Assembly: GCA_910589035.1 (NCBI GenBank) | Contig: CAJUSI010000042.1 | Coordinates: 21,014 to 85,013, forward strand | Origin: an uncultured Acetatifactor sp. | GTDB lineage: Bacteria; Bacillota; Clostridia; Lachnospirales; Lachnospiraceae | Length of the DNA: 64,000 nucleotides | Reading direction: 5' to 3' | Shown: positions 45,803 to 54,784 of the stretch, piece by piece | Layout: every line of letters starts with the position of its first letter | How positions within the stretch are numbered: position 1 is the first letter of the stretch | The notes under the pieces: generated by a model | The model's input: the letters and a program-made list of their open reading frames with translations, nothing else | The model's database searches: none | Told to the model about the DNA's origin: nothing | Made by a program: the position numbers and the translations under genes

Positions 45803-46207
45803 TTACATTTCCAATTTGCTGCTTCCAAGCCATATTCTGTTTTCTGTACTTAGTCCCCATGCATCAAGCGCAAGGTTATAAGTATCAGTAACTTTGTCTT
45901 TTACTTCCCTAAGTTCTTTTTTCAGCTCTCTTTGCCCGACTGTTAATGCGGAGACATCAGACTCAATTTTATCGATCCTGCTATCCATTTTATCAAGCCT
46001 ATCGTCCATTTTATCAAGCCTATCGTCCATCTTATCAAGCCTATCGTCCATCTTATCAAGCCTATCGTCCATCTTATCAAGCCTATCGTCCATCTTATCA
46101 AGTCTATCGTCCATTTTGTCAAGTCGGTTGTTGATAGGCAGTAATCTTTCATCAAACTTTTTGTCAATTATATCAGATATGGCCTGCAATAATTTTTCAT
46201 TATCCAT
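45803..46207 (-). CDS. Coiled-coil heptad-repeat protein (LDKMDDR array)
   Basis: A 134-residue soluble protein behind a strong AGGAGGTATAACAT site. After MDNEKLLQAISDIIDKKFDE it contains about seven copies of the 7-residue unit LDKMDDR, a perfect heptad with Leu and Met at core positions. It continues as a coiled coil (RIDKIESDVSALTVGQRELK) and ends in a short conserved-looking tail (YNLALDAWGLSTENRIW). Similar proteins of variable repeat number are common in gut Firmicutes, with unknown function. The repeat DNA (21-bp units) is almost perfect, so copy number is likely unstable. Confidence 0.75.
   Translation of the reverse strand: MDNEKLLQAISDIIDKKFDERLLPINNRLDKMDDRLDKMDDRLDKMDDRLDKMDDRLDKMDDRLDKMDDRLDKMDSRIDKIESDVSALTVGQRELKKELREVKDKVTDTYNLALDAWGLSTENRIWLGSSKLEM
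45979..46125. repeat. 21-bp tandem repeat encoding LDKMDDR heptads
   Basis: The plus-strand unit TATCGTCCATCTTATCAAGCC recurs about seven times with only a C/T change at one position, inside the coiled-coil gene. Confidence 0.9.
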
Positions 46208-46432
46208 ATGTTATACCTCCTGAAATGAGTATATCACAACTCAGTTGTAAAGTCTATTAATTATCTTCTTTTCCAGCTCTGACGGGCAAACTTTTTTTGG
46301 CTATCCATAATGTCTTCCAAGCGTTCCTGCTTCCATGCCTCCAAAAGGCGCCAATGCCTCTGTCCCCTGCCTTTATCAGTTCACACGAAAGAGAAAACTA
46401 TTTTCCGGGCCTGGTTTACCTTCTTTTTCCTG

Positions 46433-47341
46433 TCAGTCAAGCAGTCTCTCCACATTCACCATCCCCCAGCCCTGACGGTTCCAGGGAAGGCCCAGATCTG
46501 TGGCAGTATATTGAAGCTTTCGTTTGCATTCCTCGTTGGTCATGCCGGGATACTTTTGAAAGACAAGCGCCGCTGCTCCCGATACAATGGGGGTTGCCAT
46601 GGAAGTACCGCTCTTTGCCACATAGGCATTCCTTATCCTTCCCCTTAATCCGGCATAATTCGCATTGCAGGACATGATCTCCGTGCCCGGGGCCACTATG
46701 TCCGGCTTTCTGATCTGCATCCCCCATGCTCCCCATCCCGAGTACAGTTCACAGCGGTGCGGGTCATCCCGGAAATACCCGCCGTCATGGCAGCCCACCG
46801 TCACGACTCTGGCACTGCCGCCCACGGATGAAACGGTGCCGTTCCCCGGTCCCTTATTCCCCGCCGCACAGACTACCAGAATTCCGCTGTCCCATACCTG
46901 CTTTATCTTCTCCCGGAGAAGCCTTTCCTTCCTTTCCTCCTCCAGATTGCCTATTCCCACAGAAATATTCAGGATTCTGATTTCATACTTTTCCCGAAGC
47001 TGCAGCACCCACTCCAGGCCTGCCAGCATTTCCTCCGTAGAGCCGTCCCCTTTTTCATCCAGGACCTTGCCTGCCACCAGCTTCGCCCCGGGCGCCATAC
47101 CACGGTATTTTCCTCCGGACAGGTACCCGCTTCCGCAGAGAATTCCGCACACATGAGTTCCGTGCCCGTTATCGTCATATGCCCGGCTCCCGTACCCGAT
47201 AAAATCCCTGAAACAAAGTACTCTGTCCTCCAGATCCCGGTGCCCGGATACCACACCCGAATCCAGCACCGCAATTGTCGTTCCGCTTCCATCCATCCCA
47301 TGTGTGAGGTTTCCCCCTATCATATTTCTCACACGCTGCAT
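46433..47341 (-). CDS. S8 family (subtilisin-like) serine peptidase without signal peptide
   Basis: I use the ATG at 47341, giving 302 residues, because the earlier ATG at 47374 lies inside a terminator hairpin. The catalytic triad is complete: Asp27 in AVLDSG, His60 in NGHGTHVCG and Ser in SGTSMATP near the C-terminus, with the oxyanion Asn in CAAGNKGPG. There is no signal peptide and only a short N-terminal segment (MQRVRNMIGGNLTHGMDGSG), so it resembles intracellular subtilases or a protease without propeptide. Its neighbours are glycoside hydrolase genes; a relic of a second copy of its 5' end lies at 61834-61930. Confidence 0.92.
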   Translation of the reverse strand: MQRVRNMIGGNLTHGMDGSGTTIAVLDSGVVSGHRDLEDRVLCFRDFIGYGSRAYDDNGHGTHVCGILCGSGYLSGGKYRGMAPGAKLVAGKVLDEKGDGSTEEMLAGLEWVLQLREKYEIRILNISVGIGNLEEERKERLLREKIKQVWDSGILVVCAAGNKGPGNGTVSSVGGSARVVTVGCHDGGYFRDDPHRCELYSGWGAWGMQIRKPDIVAPGTEIMSCNANYAGLRGRIRNAYVAKSGTSMATPIVSGAAALVFQKYPGMTNEECKRKLQYTATDLGLPWNRQGWGMVNVERLLD

Positions 47342-47347
47342 AACAAA

Positions 47348-47388
47348 TAAAGCCCCGGCATATATTTTATACATTGTATGTCGGGGCC
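47348..47388 (-). terminator. Rho-independent terminator after the GH gene
   Basis: On the reverse strand GCCCCGACATA pairs with TATGCCGGGGC and is followed by TTTATTTGTTA, directly in front of the S8 start. The same arrangement, with changed sequence, appears in the relic copy at 61934-61975. Confidence 0.8.
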
Positions 47389-47467
47389 CTCAAATCCGTT
47401 CGCCGGGAGCACAGTCCGGAATCCTTGCACACCCGGCGCACGCTGCCTGTCCGCCCTATGTGCCTGC

Positions 47468-49762
47468 CTATCTCAGGTAACCGGTATCCGGGGGAGGAGG
47501 CGCGTCAAAGGTCTGGGGTCTGTGAGTGCAGATCTTTTCTCCCTGTACAAAATATTGACTGATATGGTCGATATACACAGGAATGGTAGCATAATAGCTG
47601 ACCGCCGTTCCCTGGCATCCCCGGTCCGGCAGCTGTTCCATATGCAGCTTAAGATACTCTCCGGCAAGCTCCATGGCTTCACGGCACTGCCGTTCTATTT
47701 GCACCCTCTGCTCCCCGGTCGCCGCCTCCGGCCTTTCGTCCTCTGTAATCCCGCAGATGCTCTCCAGGGCAAGAATACAGCGGATATGCAGGATGCTGCA
47801 TGTCATCCGGTTGATGAAAAGCCTCACCGATGCGATTCCCGCACTGGTCTGCGTGCTCTCAAGACAGCATTCCAGCTTTGCGATGGCTTCCCGGTACATT
47901 TCAATGGATCGGTACAGATTTTCCCGCTTCCAGCCCCGAATCCACCCGAGTCCCGGCAGTCCCAGCCAGCAGCCCAGATAGCAGAATCCGATATTGAACA
48001 GAGTATCCCGGTTGAAACAGTCGATTTCCTCCAGAAGCTCCATGGCTCCGGCAAAAACTGCGCTTTCTCCGATTCCCAGCTTCCGCGCATAGGTTCCGTA
48101 GAACTCCGACGCGGTCTCAAACCGCACCGACGCCCTGGCCATATATCCGGCTGTGATTTCGTTTTCGGCCGTCCTCCAGTGATTCAGGCAGATCCCGTAT
48201 ATGGGGGCTCCTCCCGTAATCTGTGCGGTGCGCTGCAGAAGCTCCTGAATTCCCCGGTTTCCGTTCTGCTGCAGATACATATTTCCGTCAAATTCCATCC
48301 AGGAATAAATCATGGTGCGCTGCAGCTGTGCCTCCGTAAATTCCATATAGGAAATATTCTCCGCCACCGCCAGAGAGCCGTGGGCCGGCAGAAAGGTGAA
48401 CAACACATCCTCCGGCAGTACGGCTTCCATAATGTTTTTCAGGAACCGCAGCGTCTCCCTGCACATGACATACAGTCCAACGGCAATCTGCTTCCGCTCC
48501 AGCCCGGCAAATATTTCCTCCCTTCTTCCATACAGCTCCACGGCACGCTTCAGGCTTTCCATAGCCCCCGGCAGGGATTCCGGCAGGCTGTGGGGCATCC
48601 AGGGCAGTTCTCCGCCGGCAAAGGGAGCCTCTCCGAAGAATTCCCGCACCTTGTCCGCAAGCTCCTCACAGGCAAATTTCTCACCCGGGCCCCCGCCCTC
48701 CGGACTGATCCACTCGATGGTATCGATCAGAGGATAGCATTCCAGCACTCCCCTGACAATTTTTACCAGGCTTTCTGCGTCCTCATCCTCCGGCAGCTCC
48801 ATGGACAGGGTGATGCGCATTCCCACCTGTCTGCAGACCTTCATCACCCGGTTCAGCCACCGGATACTGAATTCGTGGCGTGCCTTTACATCGGACAGCT
48901 TCTCCTCCACCTCCGGAATACAGTAGTACTTTTCATTGGACACATGCTCCGACACCGCCGGATACACCGGCACTGCATGGCGCTGTCCGTAAAAATAATT
49001 TCCGGCATACACGGTATTGTGTTCTGTCTCATATCCATGCCACTGCCCCGTATAGCTGTGAAAAGTGATGCTGTTCATCCCCATGCGCGCCAGATTCCGT
49101 ATATATTCTTCCGCTTCCTCGATATGATAAGAGGAAATATCCATGGGAAAATTGATATGCTGGCGGATTCCCCTGTATCGCACAAAAGGCCGCACCTCCT
49201 CCTCAATGCCGTCCCAAGCCGTTACGTCCAGAAGGCCGTTCAGAACCGGACCATTCATCTGAAAGCATATTCCCATACGCTCCAGCATCCGGTATACTCC
49301 GCGCAGAAGGCCCCCCTGGGAACCGCCCGACACGGTCACTATCCGCCTGCCGGCTTCCTCCCTGCCCTCAATCCGGCAGACAGTCCAGCCGCTCTCCTCT
49401 TCACTGCCTCCAATCCGGCAGACAGTTCCGCCGCTCTCCTCTTCACTGCCTCCAATCCGGCAGACAGTCCCGCCGCTCTCCTCTTCACTGCCTCCAATCC
49501 GGCAGACAGTTCCGCCGCTCTCCTCTTCACTGCCTCCAGTCCGGCAGACAGTCCCGCCGCTCTCCTCTTCACTGCCTCCAATCCGGCAGACAGTCCCGCC
49601 GCTCTCTTCTTCCCCGCTGCCGCACTCCAGCACGATTTCCCTCTCCGCATCTTCCTTCCCGCACAAGCTGTAATTGCTGTACCGCATCAGAAAGCTTCTC
49701 AGCTCCCTCTCCGCATATGCAAAAATTTCCCCTTCCCCCACAGTCCTGATCCTGATTTTCAT
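47468..49762 (-). CDS. Putative glycoside hydrolase with an internal 14-residue repeat array
   Basis: A 764-residue cytoplasmic-looking protein. The N-terminus looks like the beta-hexosaminidase-type domain 2 that precedes GH20, GH67 and DUF4838-like barrels: an EIVLECG strand, then GRRIVTVSGGSQGGLLRGVYRMLERMGICF, split here at GGS and RGVYRMLE. Between these strands five full copies plus part-copies of EESGGTVCRIGGSE are inserted. The barrel-like part (from about 190) includes RYRGIRQHINFPMD and IEWISPEGGG. I cannot name a CAZy family with confidence. A GAGGGAGT site precedes the ATG. It is last-but-one in the carbohydrate operon; its final codons are duplicated at 61965-62010. Confidence 0.65.
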   Translation of the reverse strand: MKIRIRTVGEGEIFAYAERELRSFLMRYSNYSLCGKEDAEREIVLECGSGEEESGGTVCRIGGSEEESGGTVCRTGGSEEESGGTVCRIGGSEEESGGTVCRIGGSEEESGGTVCRIGGSEEESGWTVCRIEGREEAGRRIVTVSGGSQGGLLRGVYRMLERMGICFQMNGPVLNGLLDVTAWDGIEEEVRPFVRYRGIRQHINFPMDISSYHIEEAEEYIRNLARMGMNSITFHSYTGQWHGYETEHNTVYAGNYFYGQRHAVPVYPAVSEHVSNEKYYCIPEVEEKLSDVKARHEFSIRWLNRVMKVCRQVGMRITLSMELPEDEDAESLVKIVRGVLECYPLIDTIEWISPEGGGPGEKFACEELADKVREFFGEAPFAGGELPWMPHSLPESLPGAMESLKRAVELYGRREEIFAGLERKQIAVGLYVMCRETLRFLKNIMEAVLPEDVLFTFLPAHGSLAVAENISYMEFTEAQLQRTMIYSWMEFDGNMYLQQNGNRGIQELLQRTAQITGGAPIYGICLNHWRTAENEITAGYMARASVRFETASEFYGTYARKLGIGESAVFAGAMELLEEIDCFNRDTLFNIGFCYLGCWLGLPGLGWIRGWKRENLYRSIEMYREAIAKLECCLESTQTSAGIASVRLFINRMTCSILHIRCILALESICGITEDERPEAATGEQRVQIERQCREAMELAGEYLKLHMEQLPDRGCQGTAVSYYATIPVYIDHISQYFVQGEKICTHRPQTFDAPPPPDTGYLR
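49371..49600. repeat. 42-bp in-frame minisatellite
   Basis: Five full 42-base units begin at 49391, 49433, 49475, 49517 and 49559, preceded by a 20-base partial copy. Units differ at only one or two positions (T/C and one A/G). Each encodes EESGGTVCRIGGSE or one Ile-to-Thr variant in the GH gene. Confidence 0.95.
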
Positions 49763-49943
49763 ACTCCCTCACCTGTCTTTCTGTTTCCGAACCTCTCGTT
49801 TCCCATCGTTCCTCTTCCGTTTCTTTCGTTCCGCCCTTCTGTTTCCGGTCTCTCCGATTCCGGCCTTTCCGGTTCCCATGCCTATCCCGATTTTGTCTTC
49901 CTGTTATTTTCCATCTCAGTGTTTCCGCAGAGCATGGGCCGGG
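49763..49943. other. Polypyrimidine-rich spacer
   Basis: About 180 bases dominated by TTTCCG, TTCCGT and CTCTC-like words; no gene or strong hairpin. Similar pyrimidine-rich spacers lie at 54605-54784 and 57197-57433 in the same locus. Confidence 0.5.
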
Positions 49944-51071
49944 TCAATATGTTTTTCCGCCTTCAGTAATCTTCCGATTATACTCGTCCACATACTCCCG
50001 TATCCTTCTGACCCGCTCGATCTCTCCCGTGGAGGAGAGCTCGTCGGAAATCCCCAGAATCAGCTTCGGCGCAAAGAGTTCGATGCATTCCTTTATCTGG
50101 TCCATCAATGCCTCCTCGGGATACTCCTCATTGAACAGAATGGCGGCAATTCCGTCCACCAGCCAGACTTCATCTCCAAGTGCCTCCTTCACCTCCTTCA
50201 GCGTCACATCCCCCTGAGGCTTCGGCGTGATGGCCTCAATTCCGTCAAGTCCTGTTCGCTTCGCGTACTTTAAAAGGGATCTGGTATCCCCGTCCCAATG
50301 GGAGGTTACGAATTTACCGCCCTCATGAAGCAGCCGGCAGCGCCTCTGGTAGGCGGGCAGCACATATTTCTCGAAATACTCGTCCGGCAGAAATCCGCAG
50401 TGCAGATTGTCGCCGAAATTAATCATCTGAATGGGGCTTTGGTTGATGACCCGGATCAGCCGCTCCTGGCTCCGCTCCAGGGCTTCGAAAAACCTTTCCA
50501 CAGTCTCCGGATAATCCGCAAGCGCATACACCGTCTCCTCCACTCCCATGAGGTCGATGTAGAGATATTGAATATTGACTCTGGGCATGAACATAACCGG
50601 CGCTCCGATCCTGCCCCATTTTCTCAGTACACTCTGATAATATTCCTCATCCCATTCCCAATCCTGGCGCTCCACCACATAGGTCATGATCTCCAGCTCC
50701 TCTTCGGAGGATACCCACCATTTCTCCGGGTAGACTCCTCCATTGGATGCGTTTCCCCTCATAATGCGGGTTAAATTTCCCACGGGCGTTTCAATCCTTT
50801 CCTCCGTCACATACCGGGAAAGCTGCTTTGTGCTTCTCTTCACGGTTTCATCCTCCACCAGGCGGAAGGAGGCGTTATACTCATAGATGCGGTTGGAACA
50901 GTCCAGCTCCCGGTACACCTGGGGCAGATCCATCCCCCGAAATACGCCTGGAAGCTCCTGTCCGATATACTTTTTATCATCATACCAGCATCCGATCCGG
51001 GGCTGCCACAATATCCTTCCTCCCGCCCTTCCGCTCAGCACATCTTCCTGCAACTGATAATAATCCGTCAT
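49944..51071 (-). CDS. Uroporphyrinogen decarboxylase (UroD)-family protein
   Basis: I use the ATG at 51071 behind AGGGAGGGATAG, giving 375 residues. The fold is recognisable from MFMPRVNIQYLYIDLMGVEE, split by eye, SPIQMINFGDNLH, KFVTSHWDGDTRSLLKYAK and GLDGIEAITPKPQGD, the pattern of UroD/MtaA-like barrels with a metal-binding His and Asp. In gut Firmicutes such proteins often sit in sugar loci and are more likely methyltransferase-like than true heme enzymes. No corrinoid protein is adjacent. It starts one base after the stop of the upstream GH gene, so the two are cotranscribed. Confidence 0.82.
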   Translation of the reverse strand: MTDYYQLQEDVLSGRAGGRILWQPRIGCWYDDKKYIGQELPGVFRGMDLPQVYRELDCSNRIYEYNASFRLVEDETVKRSTKQLSRYVTEERIETPVGNLTRIMRGNASNGGVYPEKWWVSSEEELEIMTYVVERQDWEWDEEYYQSVLRKWGRIGAPVMFMPRVNIQYLYIDLMGVEETVYALADYPETVERFFEALERSQERLIRVINQSPIQMINFGDNLHCGFLPDEYFEKYVLPAYQRRCRLLHEGGKFVTSHWDGDTRSLLKYAKRTGLDGIEAITPKPQGDVTLKEVKEALGDEVWLVDGIAAILFNEEYPEEALMDQIKECIELFAPKLILGISDELSSTGEIERVRRIREYVDEYNRKITEGGKTY

Positions 51072-51072
51072 A

Positions 51073-53136
51073 CTATCCCTCCCTGTCCGCTTTCGCGTCA
51101 CATATAATCTTTATCATCTGGTGACATTCCACCCTGGGCACCCGGTAGGAGAGAATCCCGTCCTTCTGTTCAAAGGCAATCTCCTCCTGCCCGGGCGCCG
51201 TCTGCACGCTCCGTACCTTTTCCGGGATCCGAAGCTTTACGTCCACATCATAGAGCGGTACGATATCCTCTATATTTTCGATATTATGTCCTTTTTTCGC
51301 CGGCACAGCGTAAAGGAGATGATGAACATAGCAGGCCTCTACCATGCTCTTTGGCAGGGTCGTCACCCCTCCCGAGGGGAGGGAAGTCCGAACCGTTTTT
51401 CCGGCGCCCAACAGCAGATCCATGGTTCCCCGGAAGATATCCTTCACCACAAATCCCCCCTTCTCCCCGTATTCTTCAAAAAGCTGGAACGCCGCATAGA
51501 GAAAGCTCCCGCCATAGTAGACGGCGGCGCCGCAGCGCTCCTCACTGCAGGGCGCATGCAGATGGGAACAGAAATGCCCGGAGGTTCTGTTGAAATAGGG
51601 CGCATAGAATTCCGCCTTTCGGACAATTCCGGCTTCTTTCTCCGCTTTGACCCGATGAGCTGTTCCATATACCACAAACGCGCTGTCCTCAAAATTATCC
51701 AGAGGGAAATCCGGTTTCACATAGAGGGGATGATATTGGGATTTCCCGCAGTACTGCAGGGGAATTCCTTCCATAAACAGGTCGCTGCCTTCCCTTTTTC
51801 CGGAAAGCCCGGACAGATACAGGCGTCCTCCCCCCTGTATGTAAGCCGTAAGCTTTTCTTCCAGCTCCTGGTCCACGGTGCCGTAGTCCGGTATCAGTAT
51901 CACCTTATAGGGAGAAAAATCCGTCTTCGTATCAATAATATCGAAGAGATATCCGCATTCCCTAAGGAGTCTGAATGCGCCCACATCGCTGCGCTCCGCC
52001 CGGGAGAGCAGATTTTCCTCATGATATTCTCCCTCCAGCGTATCCTTTTCCGCCTGGGCCAGCAGATTATGCTGATGCCTTTCGGAGCCCATGGCTTCCA
52101 GCGAAAGAATTCCTATGTCCTGCACCAGCCTGGTGTTCCTGACATACTCCTCCTTTTGTTCCACTTCCCTGTAAACCTCACCGATCAGCTTATAGGTGGC
52201 ATAATCCAGAACGCCGTCCGGGTGCATCTGGTCCCCGATGGAGCATCCCGCGCCGTACGCCAGGCACTGGGAAGTTTCATAGCGCAGTCCGTTGACATGC
52301 TTGAAGCTCCCGAACTCTCCCCAGCCCGTATAGAATTTCCCGGTCATGCCCAGGTACTCCATCCCAAGATTTTTCACATACAGAGCGGAGAGAGGCAGAT
52401 GATCATAGCCCCATCCCCCCGTGGGAAGGCTTTCCAGCTCAAGATGCGTATCCCCGGCCAGCAAATCCCGTCTCCCGCGCTGAATATATCCGCCGTTGTG
52501 AAAGATCTCCAGCCCGGGCTTTATCCCGTGGACCAGCTTCCTGATCCTCTTCGTAAAATTCAGATGCACTTCCTCCGCCAGATTCCAGATATTCACAGGA
52601 TCTGCAGGATCCTGCCCCCTTGAAATGATGGTGGCGATACAGGACTGACAGTAACAGGGAATTACGCTGGACACGTCCAGAAACAGTCCGTCCATATCAT
52701 ACTTCTCCACCAGCTTCCGGATCTGTTCCACCACAATTTCCTGATACTCATTGTTCAGGCAGAATCTGTGCCAGCCCGCATCCAGCAGTCTGGGAACCCA
52801 TGTGGTCTGGCCGTTCTTTCCGCGGATAAGCCACTCCGCATGACGAATCGCCTCCTTTTCGTCCAGGCAGACCGAATAATGCACACAGGTTCGCACTCCT
52901 ATCTCATGAGCCGCATCCGTCATTTCCTGCAGCAGATCAAACTTCAGGCTGGGGTGGCGGGCGGCCAGGGCTGAATCATAATACACCCATCCGTGAGCGC
53001 ATCTTCCCGTCAGAGTGATGGAATTCATATTCCCCAGCTTCAGCTTCTCCTGAAAATCCTTTCTGTCAAATTTCCCTCCCACATTTTCTATCTGCTCCGA
53101 TGTATGAAAATCCAAATGGACCTGCCTGTATCTCAT
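51073..53136 (-). CDS. Glycoside-hydrolase-like protein (Hyd6 barrel plus beta-galactosidase-type trimerisation domain)
   Basis: A 687-residue protein. The first ~330 residues form a TIM-barrel that I associate with the hypothetical glycosyl hydrolase 6 group (PF14871-like): NMNSITLTGRCAHGW, VRTCVHYSVCLDE, MDGLFLDVSSVIPCYCQSC and LELESLPTGGWGYDHL. The middle part (SPYKVILIPDYGTVDQE, then YIQGGGRLYLSG) is the Rossmann-like trimerisation domain of GH42-type enzymes. A small beta domain ends it. The ATG overlaps the GH36 stop by 4 bases. No signal peptide, so it would act on imported oligosaccharides. Activity unknown; GH29-like fucosidase relatives are possible. Confidence 0.7.
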   Translation of the reverse strand: MRYRQVHLDFHTSEQIENVGGKFDRKDFQEKLKLGNMNSITLTGRCAHGWVYYDSALAARHPSLKFDLLQEMTDAAHEIGVRTCVHYSVCLDEKEAIRHAEWLIRGKNGQTTWVPRLLDAGWHRFCLNNEYQEIVVEQIRKLVEKYDMDGLFLDVSSVIPCYCQSCIATIISRGQDPADPVNIWNLAEEVHLNFTKRIRKLVHGIKPGLEIFHNGGYIQRGRRDLLAGDTHLELESLPTGGWGYDHLPLSALYVKNLGMEYLGMTGKFYTGWGEFGSFKHVNGLRYETSQCLAYGAGCSIGDQMHPDGVLDYATYKLIGEVYREVEQKEEYVRNTRLVQDIGILSLEAMGSERHQHNLLAQAEKDTLEGEYHEENLLSRAERSDVGAFRLLRECGYLFDIIDTKTDFSPYKVILIPDYGTVDQELEEKLTAYIQGGGRLYLSGLSGKREGSDLFMEGIPLQYCGKSQYHPLYVKPDFPLDNFEDSAFVVYGTAHRVKAEKEAGIVRKAEFYAPYFNRTSGHFCSHLHAPCSEERCGAAVYYGGSFLYAAFQLFEEYGEKGGFVVKDIFRGTMDLLLGAGKTVRTSLPSGGVTTLPKSMVEACYVHHLLYAVPAKKGHNIENIEDIVPLYDVDVKLRIPEKVRSVQTAPGQEEIAFEQKDGILSYRVPRVECHQMIKIICDAKADREG

Positions 53137-54380
53137 AACTCTTCTCCTGTTCCTTCCTCTTCTTCCCAGGGACTTATGCGGAGAATGGCTCCTGAATTCC
53201 GGCGCTTCAGCTCCACCGTCAGTCCTTTCTCCGAAAGCTCCCTGCCTGTCAGCCTTTCCCTTCCATCCTCCCGCTCCACAAGATAGACTCCGTCCTCCCG
53301 TATATGTCCCGGGAATATAAGATGAGTACTGTGTATATCCTCAAAGCGATAGACAAAGAGAATCGACTCGTCCTGCTCCTCCGAATAGTACTGCAGCATC
53401 CGGGTGCGATGTCGTTCGCCCATACAGGCAGCCTCCGAATCCATGGATACCAGGCTGTTCAGAATAAGCGTCCGGTATTTCTTATAAAATGCAATGTAGT
53501 TCTTCAGAATCCGCCGGTCCTCCCCGTCCAGCGAAGTGATATCTCCGCTGATTCCGAACATGCCGCGCACCATCAGCTTGCAGAGAAAATCCATATCGAT
53601 CCGCTCAAAATCCGCAAATCCCGCTCCCGGCACCGCCGGAACCATAAGGGTCTTCTCCACATCGGAAAGCTCCCTGAAATACGCCGGAATGTCCGCCCCC
53701 TTCTGCACTGCCATCCACTGATACACCTTTGCAGGTAAGCTGCGGATCAAAAGCTGTTCATACATACCCGCCCCGTCGTAAGGGTTCACATTATCACAGA
53801 TAAAATGAGCGTCAAAATGCAGCATGGTATTGATATCGGAACGCAGCCCTCCGGATGCGCAGGCCTCCAGAAACACCTCCGGATGAAGCGCTCTGATCTC
53901 GTCGATGAGCCGGTAGAACGCTTCATAATAGTACAGAAAGCCGGAGTTCGTGGGATCCTCCTCCAGTTCGAAATTGAAATCGATCTTCATCCAGGCCAGC
54001 CCATACTTCTCAATGATTTCCAGCATCTGCGTGCGGATATATTCATAGGGCTCCCTCTCCCAGAGCTTCGGATAATATCCCCCGCTGCTCCCCCCGGCAA
54101 ACCATTCCGGATGAGCTCTATGCATGGGGGCTCCTTCCATGATCCGCTCCGGTTCCATCCACAGGCCGAATCCCATCCCCATTCCCCGAATTTTGTCTGC
54201 AAACTCCGCCAGCCTTCCGTAAAAGGCCCCGTCCAGCTTCTCTCTCCAGTCCCCCACACTGCTGCTCCAGTCCGGCTCCCTTCCGTACCATCCCGCATCC
54301 ACTTCAAAAATTTCGCATCCCAGCTCCCTCGCCGACTCTGCATAGCGCAGAAGCTTCTCCTCATGACCGCCATATCCTCT
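53133..54380 (-). pseudogene. GH36 alpha-galactosidase, N-terminal part deleted
   Basis: GH36 similarity begins abruptly at HEEKLLRYAESARELGCEIF and continues through VDAGWYG, GFGLWMEPERI, WMKIDFN with the nucleophile Asp, EACASGGLRSD and the C-terminal beta domain to the stop at 53133. The roughly 340-residue N-terminal beta-sandwich domain is missing. Upstream, the sequence passes at about 54375-54390 into the start of a different gene (GH172-like) in another frame. An internal GTG at 54302 could start a product but would lack part of the barrel. I therefore call it broken. It still overlaps the next gene by 4 bases. Confidence 0.8.
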
Positions 54381-54583
54381 ATCTCGGCCAATACCGTCAC
54401 GCTGTGGGGCGGTATGGACAGGCTGGGGCGCACCTTCCAGCCCTTTCCCAGCTCCCTGGCCGCATGCTCCTTCCCCTCCACCTCGGCCCGGGCGCCACCG
54501 CCCTTGGCTCCGTCTGGATTCTCCGCACAGATGGACCTGGGTTTTGCGTTTTTACATAACATTAAATCTTCCAGCATACTCAT
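54381..54583 (-). pseudogene. 5' fragment of a GH172 (DUF2961) gene
   Basis: The ATG at 54583 has a GGAGAAACC site. The first 68 codons read CKNAKPRSICAENPDGAKGG then ARELGKGWKVRPSLSIPPHS and TVLAEIE, matching the start of DUF2961/GH172 proteins (consensus RSISAEN-TG-KG-GG...AARDLGQGWKVRP). At the point where GPG..QHIW is expected, the sequence switches to GH36 in a different frame. GH172 enzymes act on fructofuranosides, arabinofuranosides and related sugars. About 300 residues of this gene are lost. Confidence 0.7.
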
Positions 54584-54784
54584 GTCCTGGTTTCTCCTTT
54601 TCTAATCAGATTTTTATCCCTGCCGATTCTTCTCCGCAATGGCCGGCAGATCTCCGGTCAATCGCCGTCCTATCCTTCATCTCCCCATTCCACATCGACG
54701 GCGAACCTCTCCCCGGCTGTTCTGCTCTGCCATACAGCGCTCCATCCTGCTATGGACAGCGAACCTTCTTCCCGTCAATTTCCG

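Noticed and set aside
45979..46125. CRISPR-like array
   Set aside because: The 21-bp units are contiguous without spacers and lie in frame inside a coiled-coil gene.
47378..49969. An 863-codon open frame on the plus strand opposite the GH gene
   Set aside because: It mirrors the reverse-strand hydrolase and its minisatellite; no start site and no recognisable domain.
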